From Bacillota bacterium (GTDB taxonomy: Bacteria > Bacillota > Clostridia > Tissierellales > Peptoniphilaceae): DNA of 28,466 nt. Under the pieces are notes generated by a model. It was not told where the DNA came from. It did no database searches and saw only the letters and a program-made list of their open reading frames with translations. Of the stretch, positions 8,043 to 16,104 are shown piece after piece (position 1 is the stretch's first letter; every line of letters begins with the position of its first letter). The position numbers and the translations under genes are program-made. The stretch covers positions 1-28,466 of the forward strand of contig JAEXBU010000043.1 in NCBI GenBank assembly GCA_023393815.1. The letters are read 5' to 3'.

Positions 8043-8101
8043 ATTATATCAGCCATCAATTGAAATTCAAGTCGCTGACCTAAGTATTCAATATTTCAAT
8101 T
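8043..8101 (-). promoter_or_regulatory. PFOR promoter with TTGAA-type inverted repeats
   Basis: On the minus strand -35 TTGAAT (8070-8065), 16-base spacer, -10 TATAAT (8048-8043). The -35 is embedded in the palindrome TTGAATTTCAA (8070-8060). A perfect 9-base inverted repeat, AATTGAAAT at 8058-8066 and ATTTCAATT at 8093-8101, brackets the -35 region. A further TTCAA half-site is at 8087-8091. This looks like an operator, but the regulator is unknown. Confidence 0.65.
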
Positions 8102-8131
8102 CGTCAAAAAACAAACATTCCGATAAAAACT

Positions 8132-9076
8132 TTACCGTCCCCTTTTGTTTTTTTCGATGGAGTCCAGAACCCGTTGATTTAAGGCCAAAGCCGCATTATA
8201 ACCCATTTCCTTCTGCTTAAAGTTTCTCGTGGCGATTTCAATAATCATAGATGTATTTCGCCCCGTGCGCATGGGAATTTCGATTATGGGCACCGCTTTA
8301 TCCAAAATTTCGATCTGCTCATCTTCTATTCCGAGTCGGTTGTAGTCCGCAAAATCGTCCCACTGGGTCAATTCGATTACCAGTTCCACTTCTTTTTCTT
8401 CCATAATGCAACCGATACCAAACAGCCGCTCCACGTCGATAATGCCAATCCCGCGAATCTCCATAAAGTGGCGGGTAATCTTCGGCGATGTACCGATAAG
8501 GCGGTTATCGATCATGCGTATTAGGACGGAATCGTCGGCAATAAGCTTATGTCCTCCGGCAATTAGATCCAGGGCGGTTTCCGACTTGCCAATGCCGCTT
8601 TCGCCAATAATTAAAACGCCTACCCCGTAAATGTCCAATAAAATGCCATGTTTTCGAATCGACGGCGCCAAGGCGCGCTCCATATAGGTGATCAATTTGT
8701 TCACCGCCCGAGAGGTGGAGTCGGCGGTTCGCAAAATGGTACAGTTATTTTGTCTGGCGTAGCCGATCATTTCGGGAAAGACCGCTTGATTTCGGGTGAT
8801 GATCATTACCGTGATTTTGTGTTCAAAAAGTGCCTTCAAGCGCATCTCGCGAACTTTCGAATCCAGACCCTTTAAGTAATACCACTCCGCCCCGCCGATC
8901 ACTTGAATGCGATCGGCAACAAACTTCGTATAAAAACCGCAGAGCTGCAAACCCGGACGATTAAATTCCGAGGAATACAGCCGAACGGTGCGCGTGTTGT
9001 CGGCCTGATGGATCACTTCAAAGTCGTTGTCTTCGATTAATTCCTGCACGCTGACGCTCATTTTTTTATTGCTCAT
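8132..9076 (-). CDS. hprK: HPr kinase/phosphorylase
   Basis: A 314-residue protein of standard length. The N-terminal domain (about 1-130) is followed by the kinase domain with His143 in RKHG, Walker A GESGIGKS at 158-165, and the HprK signature MEIRGIGIIDVERLFG at 205-220. It phosphorylates and dephosphorylates HPr at a serine, linking sugar uptake to carbon catabolite control in Gram-positive bacteria. Its ATG overlaps the uvrC end by 11 bases, with AAGGAGG about 8 bases upstream, so it is coupled to uvrC. No PTS gene is in this window. No clear terminator hairpin follows the stop. Confidence 0.97.
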   Translation of the reverse strand: MSNKKMSVSVQELIEDNDFEVIHQADNTRTVRLYSSEFNRPGLQLCGFYTKFVADRIQVIGGAEWYYLKGLDSKVREMRLKALFEHKITVMIITRNQAVFPEMIGYARQNNCTILRTADSTSRAVNKLITYMERALAPSIRKHGILLDIYGVGVLIIGESGIGKSETALDLIAGGHKLIADDSVLIRMIDNRLIGTSPKITRHFMEIRGIGIIDVERLFGIGCIMEEKEVELVIELTQWDDFADYNRLGIEDEQIEILDKAVPIIEIPMRTGRNTSMIIEIATRNFKQKEMGYNAALALNQRVLDSIEKNKRGR

Positions 9077-10931
9077 CTTTGCCTCCTTGAAAATAATCGT
9101 ATACGGATTGCGCCGCCACTTTTGTCATACCGTCCACAGCCGCCAAGGTTTCCACATCCGCCGACTTGATCTTCGACAGGGATTGAAACGCACGCATTAA
9201 GGCTTGTTTTCGCTTAGGCCCGATCCCTGGAATGGGATCCAGCTCCGACTGAAAACCCGCCTTGGAGTGGAGACTGCGATGGTAAGTGATGGCGAAACGA
9301 TGGGCTTCTTCTTGAATTTGATAGGTCAACCGGTAAATAGGGGAATTTTTCGCCACGCGAATTTCTTCCTTATTGAAGTAAATGCCCCTCGTTTTGTGAA
9401 AATCATCTTTGACCAACCCTGCCACGGGAATATCTAAGTTCAACTCTCTTAAAACCCTTAGGGCTTGGGTGACTTGCCCCTTTCCACCGTCCATAAATAT
9501 AAGGTCGGGAAAAGTCGCAAAACCCTTGCTCTCGCCGATCCCCGCCTGCTCCTTCAATCCCCGCTTAAAGCGGCGGCTTAATACTTCTCTAAGGGAGGCG
9601 TAGTCGTCGGGGCCCTGCACGTCTTTGATGCGAAAGCGCCGGTAGTCCGTTTTCTTCGGAAGACCGTCTTCAAAGACAACCATGGAACCGACGGATTCCA
9701 CACCGGATATATTAGAAATATCGTAAGCCTCGATGCGCGTCAAGGGACGATCTATGGCCAATTGTTTTTGCAAGGCTTCCAAGGTCGTCTCTACGCTTTT
9801 TTGCTTGCTTCGCATTTGATCGGAATGCTTGTCCAACATATCAATGGCGTTTTTTCGCACCATGGACATAATCTTCTTCTTCTCTCCTATCTTCGGCACG
9901 ACGATATGCACAAAAGAGCCTTTTTTCTCCGTAAGCATGGCTTCGATAAGTTCTCTCTCGTCGAAATACTCGTGTACGTAAAGTTTTCCGGGAATGTAGG
10001 CCGTTCCGTGGTAAAACTGGGTAATAAAAGCCTTCAACAGTTGATCCGGACTGTCTCCGTAGGGATTTTCCATAAAGAAATGTTCTCGCCCCATATTTTT
10101 CCCTCGACGAAAGAAAAAGATTTGAATGCATACGTCCTGTCCGTCCGCGGCGAGACCGATGACGTCGAATTCGTCGTCTTTTCCCGCGGCGGTAATGCGC
10201 TGCTTTTCCGTCAATGTGGCGAGGGCTTGCAACTTATCGCGAATTTCTGCCGCCTTCTCGAATTCCAAAGCCTTGGACGCTTCTTTCATTTCCGCTTCCA
10301 GTTCCCCGAGAAAGGCCACTTTTTTCCCATCGAGGAACGCTTCGATCGTAGCGATATAGCCGTCGTACGCCTCTTTCGACACGGCACCGATACAAGGCCC
10401 GGCGCAGCGACGAATGTGGTAGTTCAAACAGGGACGCACCACGGGATTCGGCTTTGAAAGGTCCAGCTTGCAATTTCTCAAGGGGAAGCGCTCGTGTAAA
10501 ATGTCGATGGCATGGTTTACAGCGAGCACGTCGGGAAAGGGACCGTAATAGCGCGCGCCATCCTTTAACACGCGTCGGGTCTTCAGTAGGCGAGGGTAAG
10601 GCTCATCGGTTATTTTCATGTAAGGATATTGCTTGTCGTCGCGCAACAAAATATTGTACTTCGGCAAATACTCTTTAATCAGGTTGGACTCCAGTATCAA
10701 GGACTCCAGTTCGCTGGAAACGATAATGTATTCGAAGTCTTCAATGTGCGAAACCATGCTCCGCACTTTCTTGTCTTTTTTTCCGTAAGAGCCGAAATAT
10801 TGACGCACCCGCTTTTTTAAATTTTTCGCCTTTCCCACGTAAATAATTTGATCCAGCTTATTTTTCATTAAATAGACGCCCGGATCTTCCGGCAATGTTT
10901 TTAATTTGTCTCGAATGGCCGTTTGACTCAT
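9066..10931 (-). CDS. uvrC: UvrC, excinuclease ABC subunit C
   Basis: A complete 621-residue protein. The GIY-YIG nuclease domain begins GVYLM (18-22) and YVGKA (31-35) and makes the 3' incision. Cys154, 168, 176 and 180 match the four-cysteine iron-sulphur site reported for UvrC. The UVR helix pair (about 207-235) contacts UvrB. The RNase H-like nuclease domain has YDISNISG (403-410) and FMDGGKGQ (489-496) and makes the 5' incision. Tandem helix-hairpin-helix units end the protein (IPGIGPKRKQAL at about 567-578). It acts in nucleotide excision repair. A terminator stands 20 bases before its start, so its expression depends on read-through or a promoter I could not identify. Confidence 0.97.
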   Translation of the reverse strand: MSQTAIRDKLKTLPEDPGVYLMKNKLDQIIYVGKAKNLKKRVRQYFGSYGKKDKKVRSMVSHIEDFEYIIVSSELESLILESNLIKEYLPKYNILLRDDKQYPYMKITDEPYPRLLKTRRVLKDGARYYGPFPDVLAVNHAIDILHERFPLRNCKLDLSKPNPVVRPCLNYHIRRCAGPCIGAVSKEAYDGYIATIEAFLDGKKVAFLGELEAEMKEASKALEFEKAAEIRDKLQALATLTEKQRITAAGKDDEFDVIGLAADGQDVCIQIFFFRRGKNMGREHFFMENPYGDSPDQLLKAFITQFYHGTAYIPGKLYVHEYFDERELIEAMLTEKKGSFVHIVVPKIGEKKKIMSMVRKNAIDMLDKHSDQMRSKQKSVETTLEALQKQLAIDRPLTRIEAYDISNISGVESVGSMVVFEDGLPKKTDYRRFRIKDVQGPDDYASLREVLSRRFKRGLKEQAGIGESKGFATFPDLIFMDGGKGQVTQALRVLRELNLDIPVAGLVKDDFHKTRGIYFNKEEIRVAKNSPIYRLTYQIQEEAHRFAITYHRSLHSKAGFQSELDPIPGIGPKRKQALMRAFQSLSKIKSADVETLAAVDGMTKVAAQSVYDYFQGGKDEQ

Positions 10932-10951
10932 GTCACGCCCCTCTTCCTAGT

Positions 10952-10977
10952 AAAAAACTGACCCGTCGGTCAGTTTT
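10952..10977 (-). terminator. Rho-independent terminator overlapping the comEA stop codon
   Basis: On the minus strand AAAACTGACC pairs perfectly with GGTCAGTTTT (10-bp stem, 4-base loop), ending in six T. The ascending arm begins within the comEA TAA codon, so the last ribosome may interfere with hairpin folding. It closes the long obgE-to-comEA unit. Confidence 0.88.
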
Positions 10978-11587
10978 ACAAACGAATATTATTTTTTAAA
11001 CTGTCGAAGGTCTTCTCGCCGATCCCCGGCACTTCCTTTAAATCCTCCACCGCCGTAAAGGGGTGAGCCGTGCGATATTCAATAATTTTGTCGGCCGTTT
11101 TCTCGCCGACTCCCGGCAAGCTCATCAGTTCTTCTTTCGAACCGTTTTGTATACTTACCGGACCGCCCGAGGACTCCGGCGCCGCAACCCCTTGGGGCGC
11201 GTTTTCGCCAACTTTGGGGATATATAGTTTTTCTTCGTCGTTTAATTTCTTCGCCAAATTAATCTGCGACGTATCGGCATTGCCCACGATTCCGCCCGCG
11301 GCGGTAATGCCGTCTTTGACGCGGGCGCCTTTTTCCAATTCGTAGAGCCCGGGATTTTGAACGCACCCGCCGATATCCACGTAGATGGATCCTCCCATCG
11401 TCGCCTCTTCCATTTCGGCCTCGGCGCTTTCCAACTCTTTCGAATCGGCTTTCCCTTCGTCCGCCGCAACAAAAAAATCCTTCTTCCCTTCGTCCGCCTT
11501 GAGTCGATAATTGTAGTAAGACACCGTAAGAACCAGCACACAGGCGAACACGAAGGCCAGTTTCTTTTCCCGATCGGTGAGTTTCAT
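10976..11587 (-). CDS. comEA: ComEA-family DNA-binding protein (competence/DNA uptake)
   Basis: A 203-residue protein. A single membrane anchor (about 9-25) places the rest outside. A linker rich in Glu/Asp/Ala (about 30-64) leads to an SLBB domain (about 67-126, YVDIGGCVQNPGLYEL). A C-terminal pair of helix-hairpin-helix motifs follows: LPGVGEKTADKIIEYR (157-172) and VPGIGEKTFDSLKNN (186-200). This is the full architecture of Bacillus-type ComEA, the double-stranded DNA receptor at the cell surface. The usual partner comEC is not adjacent. The Shine-Dalgarno (GGTGG) is weak. Other proteins with SLBB plus HhH exist, but the family call is secure. Confidence 0.92.
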   Translation of the reverse strand: MKLTDREKKLAFVFACVLVLTVSYYNYRLKADEGKKDFFVAADEGKADSKELESAEAEMEEATMGGSIYVDIGGCVQNPGLYELEKGARVKDGITAAGGIVGNADTSQINLAKKLNDEEKLYIPKVGENAPQGVAAPESSGGPVSIQNGSKEELMSLPGVGEKTADKIIEYRTAHPFTAVEDLKEVPGIGEKTFDSLKNNIRL

Positions 11588-11605
11588 AGAACCACCGAAA
11601 AAATA

Positions 11606-11980
11606 CTATTTCACGCGAGCGATGGCTTCGACTTCCATAACTACATTTTTCGGCAAAGCGGACACGGCTACACAACTTCTGGCGGGCTTATGATCGGTGA
11701 AAAATTCCCCATAGACTTCGTTAATTTCCGCAAACTGTTCCATGTCCAAAATAAACAGATTCACTTTCATCACGTGATCGAGGTCGGAGCCGGATGCTTC
11801 CAGTAAATTTTTCAGATTCGTTAAGCTTTGGCGCGTGGCCTCTTTAATGTCGGTCTTCACTTCCCCGGTTTTCGGATCGACGGGGATTTGACCCGATAAA
11901 TAAACGACGCCGCCGTCTTCCACTGCTTGCGAATAGGGCCCGATGGCGGCCACGGTCTTGTCCGTTTGAATCATTTTCAT
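11606..11980 (-). CDS. ridA: RidA-family enamine/imine deaminase
   Basis: A 124-residue protein of standard length for the YjgF/YER057c/UK114 family. It shows IGPYSQAV near 13-20, YLSGQIPVDPKTGE near 28-41, the conserved arginine in RSCVAVSALP near 99-108, and the closing VMEVEAIA. RidA hydrolyses reactive 2-aminoacrylate and related imines made by PLP enzymes. The true start is ATG at 11980: it overlaps the rsfS stop as ATGA and follows GAGGAAG, whereas an upstream in-frame start would lie inside rsfS and add twelve residues foreign to the family. Confidence 0.95.
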   Translation of the reverse strand: MKMIQTDKTVAAIGPYSQAVEDGGVVYLSGQIPVDPKTGEVKTDIKEATRQSLTNLKNLLEASGSDLDHVMKVNLFILDMEQFAEINEVYGEFFTDHKPARSCVAVSALPKNVVMEVEAIARVK

Positions 11981-12333
11981 TGTTCTTCCTCGCTTTCTCG
12001 ATTGTCTCTCGCCCAAAGGCGTTCCAAATTATAAAACTCTCGCATATCTCGGTGGAAAATATGGACGATAACGTCGTCGTAGTCCAAAATAATCCAGCGC
12101 GATTGGCCGTTTCCCTCGTGGTGGAAGGTATGGTAGCCCGCTTCTGCCATTTTATCTTCCACTTCTTCGGCGATGGCGTTTAGCTGCGGGGTGGAATTTC
12201 CACTAATAATGACAAAGTAATCGGCAATGGACGTCATGCCGCGAATATCCATCACCTGAATGTCGGCGCCGCCTCTTGCATCGGCGCTTTTTTCTATGAT
12301 TTCCAACATCCTTTGCATCGTTTCTTCGCTCAT
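11977..12333 (-). CDS. rsfS: RsfS, ribosomal silencing factor (Iojap/DUF143)
   Basis: A 118-residue protein with the full RsfS block: DIQVMDIRGMTSIADYFVI near 25-43, the SGNS...QLNAIAEEVEDKM helix, and the W-I-LDYDDVIVHIF strand near 81-93. It binds ribosomal protein L14 and blocks joining of the subunits during starvation. I chose ATG at 12333 (MSEETMQ) over the ATG at 12348, because the five intervening codons spell AAGGAGGTACGT, a strong Shine-Dalgarno at good distance. Neighbours nadD, yqeK and obgE make the standard Firmicutes cluster. Four-base overlap with ridA. Confidence 0.95.
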   Translation of the reverse strand: MSEETMQRMLEIIEKSADARGGADIQVMDIRGMTSIADYFVIISGNSTPQLNAIAEEVEDKMAEAGYHTFHHEGNGQSRWIILDYDDVIVHIFHRDMREFYNLERLWARDNRESEEEQ

Positions 12334-12364
12334 ACGTACCTCCTTCATTATGTTTACCCTCTTT

Positions 12365-13255
12365 TTACGGCTTTACATTCATCTTGTGGAATAATTGATC
12401 GGTGGCGTCGAAATCCACGACGTAATAGCTCAAGCCACCGATCATATCCGCCGTGCCGGGAATCGTCGCCGTTTGAAGATTTTCCTGTCCGATGGACAGC
12501 ATGGTAAGCCCCATACGCGAGACTTTGGACAGGGGCATATTGCTCGTCGTATTATCCATATAGCTGACGAAAAGAGATGGCGCGTGCAACAACCCCTTGG
12601 AACTCTTTACTCTGTCCACGAAGGCCGACATAAAGGCCTGTTGCGCTTTGACGCGATCCAAATCGGCGTTCTTGTATCCCTTTCGGAAGCGCAAAAATTG
12701 CATGGCCTGATCCCCGTTTAGGTGCTGCTGTCCTTCCTTTAGGTGAATAGAAAGGGGCGGATCTGCCGAGGGATCCTCGTAATCCATATCCATGGGCACG
12801 TAGACGTCGATCCCGCCGACAATGTCCACGACATCTTTAACAAAGGCGTAGTCCACGACAATGTAATAGGGAATGTTCAAATCGAAATTTTTGTTCACCG
12901 TCTCAAGAGCCAGATCCGCCTTGCCGTAAGCGTAGGCGTGATTTAACTTGGTCTTTCCGTGGTCTTCAATTTTCACCCGACTGTCTCTGGGAAGAGAAAG
13001 CAATGAAGCCGTCTTTTTATCTCCGTCCACGTCGAGTACCATCATAACGTCGCTTCGGGTATTTTCCGCTTTTTTCGAATTCAAGCTGTCTACGCCAATT
13101 AAAAGCACTTGAAACTTTTCATTGCTGTTTTGCAAATCGCTGATCCACGTCTTAGCCTCGGAATCGCCCGCCATGGTCGTATAAAAGTGTAGACCGAACC
13201 CGGCGACAAATACGACGAGCAGGGTAAGGAAAAACCCGCGAAAAAAACTTTTCAT
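12365..13255 (-). CDS. LytR-CpsA-Psr (LCP) family wall-polymer ligase
   Basis: A 296-residue protein. One N-terminal membrane segment (about 7-24) is followed by an extracellular LCP domain. Conserved blocks are LLIGVDSL (51-58), the Arg/Asp motif TRSDVMM (66-72), LSLPRDSRV (86-94), KLNHAYAYG (103-111), and the paired arginines FLRFR (187-191) with DLDRVKAQQ (198-206). Known family members transfer undecaprenyl-linked teichoic acids or capsule to peptidoglycan. Which polymer is attached here cannot be told. It overlaps yqeK by four bases (ATGA) and sits between yqeK and rsfS, a common clostridial arrangement. Confidence 0.93.
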   Translation of the reverse strand: MKSFFRGFFLTLLVVFVAGFGLHFYTTMAGDSEAKTWISDLQNSNEKFQVLLIGVDSLNSKKAENTRSDVMMVLDVDGDKKTASLLSLPRDSRVKIEDHGKTKLNHAYAYGKADLALETVNKNFDLNIPYYIVVDYAFVKDVVDIVGGIDVYVPMDMDYEDPSADPPLSIHLKEGQQHLNGDQAMQFLRFRKGYKNADLDRVKAQQAFMSAFVDRVKSSKGLLHAPSLFVSYMDNTTSNMPLSKVSRMGLTMLSIGQENLQTATIPGTADMIGGLSYYVVDFDATDQLFHKMNVKP

Positions 13256-13815
13256 CCTATTCTCTCCATATAATCATTGTAGCAGCGCACGGTATCCGGA
13301 AAAATAGGTCCGCCTCGTTGAACGAGAAACAATAAGTTATTTTGAACCGACGCGGCCATCGCCTTATCCAAGTCGTCCTTCGCCATCTCCCGCAAGCGAT
13401 CCACGCCGTCAAAATCACGCATGGGCTCCAGGTAATCGGCCAAAAAAATCACTTCTTCCAAGGGAGACATATGATCGATTCCCGTCGTGTGGTAGCGAAT
13501 GGCGCGGAGCACTTCCTCGTCGGTTATGCCGTAGTCGATTTTCGCCACCTGCTCCGCCACGTACCCGTGAAGAACTTGGGGAAACGCCTTAAAACGATCC
13601 AAATGCTCTACCTTCAACCGCTCGGCCTCTTTCCACAAGAGATCCGCGTCCTTATATTTACAGATGTCGTGAAACAGGGCGGCGGTTTCGGCCTTTTCTA
13701 TGTCGAGGTCGTGCTCCTTGGCGAGGGCAACGGCCGTCTCCGCCACGCGCAAAATGTGTTTATAACGCTTTTCGCCGATTTTTTCGACGATGCCGTCAAA
13801 TACAGGCTTTTTCAA
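13252..13815 (-). CDS. yqeK: YqeK, HD-domain diadenosine tetraphosphatase
   Basis: A 187-residue HD-superfamily phosphohydrolase. Metal ligands visible are His20 in KHILRV, the HD pair His49-Asp50 in ALFHDICKY, and later His and Asp in FPQVLHGYVAE and YHTTG. Family members cleave Ap4A symmetrically to ADP, using a bound iron pair. Members of the family often follow nadD, as here, with a four-base overlap. The downstream overlap with the LCP gene is also four bases. The call is firm; the exact substrate is taken from the family. Confidence 0.95.
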   Translation of the reverse strand: MKKPVFDGIVEKIGEKRYKHILRVAETAVALAKEHDLDIEKAETAALFHDICKYKDADLLWKEAERLKVEHLDRFKAFPQVLHGYVAEQVAKIDYGITDEEVLRAIRYHTTGIDHMSPLEEVIFLADYLEPMRDFDGVDRLREMAKDDLDKAMAASVQNNLLFLVQRGGPIFPDTVRCYNDYMERIG

Positions 13816-14420
13816 TAGATGTAAAACCTCTTCTTCCTAATATAGGCCATGACTTCGTCGGGAATAAAATACTTGACCGACTTTCCTTGACGAATGCGGT
13901 TCCTTAGCGTCGTGGAGGAAATTTCCAATAGCGGCGTATCAATTAAGACGATGTCTGCATCGTAGGTCGTCTTCAGGTAACGAATTTCCTCGCGAATCGC
14001 TTCTTTTGTGATGGCTCCGTCTCCCGGACGCACCGCCACGGCGAAACGGGTTAACTTTGCCAATGCGTCAAAGCGCTTCCACGTCTTTAAATCCTGCAAA
14101 ATATCGGAACCCAAAAAGAAATAGAATTCTCCGTCCCCGTAAACTTTTTTCAGCTCGGTCAAGGTTTCAACGGAATAGGTCGTCTCCGTCTTTACAACTT
14201 CCAAATCTGACGTATCGAAATAGTAATTTCCCGCCACGGCGAGATCCACCATTTTTAAGCGCTCCTTCGCCGCGACGGAGTAGTCCCGCTTATGGGGCGC
14301 ATTGCCCGTGGGAATAAAGATCACCTTATTCAAACCCAAATGGGCGCGCATATATTCACTCATCATCAAATGCCCCATGTGGATCGGATTAAAGGATCCG
14401 CCCATGATCCCGATTTTCAT
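13812..14420 (-). CDS. nadD: Nicotinate-nucleotide adenylyltransferase
   Basis: A 202-residue protein of usual length. The nucleotidyltransferase signature GGSFNPIHMGH is at 7-17 and the second motif ISSTTLRNR at 167-175. It adenylates nicotinate mononucleotide to deamido-NAD in cytoplasmic NAD synthesis. YYFLGSD-type block FYFFLGSDIL near 99-108 is characteristic of NadD rather than of the CoA enzyme CoaD. It begins two bases after the yhbY stop codon and overlaps yqeK by four bases at its own end, so it is part of the obgE-to-comEA unit. Confidence 0.96.
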   Translation of the reverse strand: MKIGIMGGSFNPIHMGHLMMSEYMRAHLGLNKVIFIPTGNAPHKRDYSVAAKERLKMVDLAVAGNYYFDTSDLEVVKTETTYSVETLTELKKVYGDGEFYFFLGSDILQDLKTWKRFDALAKLTRFAVAVRPGDGAITKEAIREEIRYLKTTYDADIVLIDTPLLEISSTTLRNRIRQGKSVKYFIPDEVMAYIRKKRFYIY

Positions 14421-14422
14421 AC

Positions 14423-14713
14423 CTACTCCAAGACGATGCCGGGATCGTCCTCACGAGGCCTATAGAGGGTAAGCTTGCTGCCGATCCCTTGCACGAACTC
14501 CGCATGAAGAGCCTCCGTCAACGTCTCCGCCGCTTCCTTTAAATCGACTGCCGTGTTTTGTAAAAGGGCAATCTTCACCAGCTCATGATCGTTCAATAAT
14601 TGGTCGATTTGTTCAATGACCCCCGGCGTAATCCCGTTTTTTCCAATTTGCATCAGCGGCTTCATGCCGTGCGATAAGCGTTTGAGCTGCGCCCGTTGTT
14701 TTCCTGTAATCAT
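14423..14713 (-). CDS. yhbY: YhbY-family (CRM domain) RNA-binding protein, ribosome assembly
   Basis: A 96-residue protein that is a single CRM domain: KQRAQLKRLSHGMKPLMQIGKNG contains the family GxxG-like loop (IGKNGIT near 24-30), followed by LNDHELVKIALLQN. Family members associate with the pre-50S subunit. Start ATG at 14713 (MITGKQ) has GTAGGGAG upstream; the earlier in-frame ATGs lie inside obgE and would add residues not found in the family. It begins eight bases after the obgE stop codon and is followed by nadD, the normal order. Confidence 0.93.
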   Translation of the reverse strand: MITGKQRAQLKRLSHGMKPLMQIGKNGITPGVIEQIDQLLNDHELVKIALLQNTAVDLKEAAETLTEALHAEFVQGIGSKLTLYRPREDDPGIVLE

Positions 14714-14720
14714 AAACTCC

Positions 14721-15992
14721 CTACTCGAAAAATTCAAATTCATACTCCGCAATAAATACGGATTGACCCTCTTCTATGCCCAATTCCCGCAACCTGTCGA
14801 TGACGCCGTTTTTCCTAAGATTTTCTTGGAAATAGCGCAAAGAATCCCGATCGTCGAAGAATGTAGAACCTAAGAGACGCTCGATATACGGCCCGTCCAC
14901 AATGTAGCGGCCATTTTCCTTGCGTACGGAAATACCCGGTTCTTTTTCTTCTTCCTCCACATAGTAGTCTTCATCCAGGCTATCGTATTCGATATCCGTG
15001 TTTTCCAAAACGTCGTATACCTTGTAAAGCATCGGCATGACGTCTTTGGTCGTCGCTGCCGAACCGGAAAAGACGGTATACCCGCGCCGTTCCAGTTCCG
15101 CCCGAAGTTCCGGCTCCCGCGCCTGTGCTTCGGGTAAATCCATTTTGTTAATAAAGACGACTTGTGCCTTGTCCTTTAATGCCTCATTGTAGCCTTTAAG
15201 CTCTCGGTTAATGGCTTCAAAATCCTCCAGGGGATCTCGGTAATAGGCACCGCTTCCGTCCAACACGTGTATTAACACGCCGGTGCGCTCCACGTGGCGC
15301 AAAAAGTCGTGACCTAAACCCACGCCTTCCGATGCTCCCTCGATCAACCCCGGAATGTCGGCACAGACAAAACTTTTGCCCGGCCCCAAATAGACCACGC
15401 CCAAATTCGGAGACAAGGTCGTAAATTCATAATTGGCGATTTTCGGCTTTGCGCTGGAAATCACGGACAACAGCGTCGATTTTCCCACATTGGGAAAGCC
15501 TACGAGACCTACGTCGGCAAGAAGCTTTAATTCCAAAATAATATTTCGCTCCTGCCCCTTAAAACCCATCTGCGCAAAGGTGGGCGCTTGCCGCGTACTG
15601 GTCGAGTAGCGGGCGTTGCCCTTTCCGCCCCGGCCGCCTTGAGCAATAACGAAACGCTGATTCGGCTCCTTCATGTCCACGATGATTTTTTTCGTCTTTT
15701 CATCTCGCACCAACGTGCCTACGGGAATTTTCAACACAACATCGTCGGCATCGGCTCCAAATTGCTTTTTGCTTCGGCCGTTTTGTCCATTTTCTGCTTT
15801 GTAAAGTCGCTTATAGCGAAAATCCATCAACGTCCGCATATTCTCATCGGCCATCAGCACGACGCTTCCGCCCCGGCCGCCGTCGCCGCCCGCCGGACCG
15901 CCGGCCGGAACATATTTTTCTCTACGCCACGCCACGGCGCCGTCGCCGCCATTTCCGGCCTTCACCGTAATGGCACATACATCGACAAACAT
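14721..15992 (-). CDS. obgE: Obg/CgtA GTPase, ribosome assembly
   Basis: A 423-residue protein with three domains. The glycine-rich Obg fold (1-157) includes GGPAGGDGGRGG at 31-42. The GTPase domain has G1 GFPNVGKS (165-172), G3 DIPG (212-215) and G4 NKMD (282-285). The Gram-positive type C-terminal OCT domain (about 350-423) ends YEFEFFE. It is essential for late 50S assembly and for stringent response signalling in known species. It is first in its unit, with its own extended -10 promoter and after the rpmA terminator. The leader contains ATGGGGGTGTTCG before ATG. Confidence 0.97.
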   Translation of the reverse strand: MFVDVCAITVKAGNGGDGAVAWRREKYVPAGGPAGGDGGRGGSVVLMADENMRTLMDFRYKRLYKAENGQNGRSKKQFGADADDVVLKIPVGTLVRDEKTKKIIVDMKEPNQRFVIAQGGRGGKGNARYSTSTRQAPTFAQMGFKGQERNIILELKLLADVGLVGFPNVGKSTLLSVISSAKPKIANYEFTTLSPNLGVVYLGPGKSFVCADIPGLIEGASEGVGLGHDFLRHVERTGVLIHVLDGSGAYYRDPLEDFEAINRELKGYNEALKDKAQVVFINKMDLPEAQAREPELRAELERRGYTVFSGSAATTKDVMPMLYKVYDVLENTDIEYDSLDEDYYVEEEEKEPGISVRKENGRYIVDGPYIERLLGSTFFDDRDSLRYFQENLRKNGVIDRLRELGIEEGQSVFIAEYEFEFFE

Positions 15993-16015
15993 CGAACACC
16001 CCCATTGTTATTGCT

Positions 16016-16028
16016 ATTATAACATAGT
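16016..16028 (-). promoter_or_regulatory. Extended -10 promoter of obgE
   Basis: On the minus strand TGTTATAAT gives an extended -10 (TG at 16024-16023, TATAAT at 16021-16016). No good -35 lies 17 bases upstream, which fits an extended -10 promoter. ACATAGT at 16022-16028 is matched by an inverted copy, ACTATGT, at 16059-16065. Confidence 0.6.
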
Positions 16029-16070
16029 CCGTTTTATCAAAAGATCTTCCATGTCTAAACTATGTATAAG

Positions 16071-16101
16071 AAAAAATAAACCGCAGATTTCTCTGCGGTT
16101 T
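16071..16101 (-). terminator. Rho-independent terminator after rpmA
   Basis: On the minus strand AAACCGCAGA pairs perfectly with TCTGCGGTTT (10-bp stem, GAAA loop) followed by ATTTTTT. It lies three bases past the rpmA stop and ends the rplU-prp-rpmA unit. Confidence 0.9.
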
Positions 16102-16104
16102 CTC

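Noticed and set aside
8102..8131. Terminator after hprK
   Set aside because: There are T runs on the minus strand, but I could not find a stem of useful length in front of them.
9762..10457. A 231-codon plus-strand open frame
   Set aside because: It is antisense to uvrC, whose protein is fully conserved; no ribosome binding site and no recognisable protein. It is a shadow frame.
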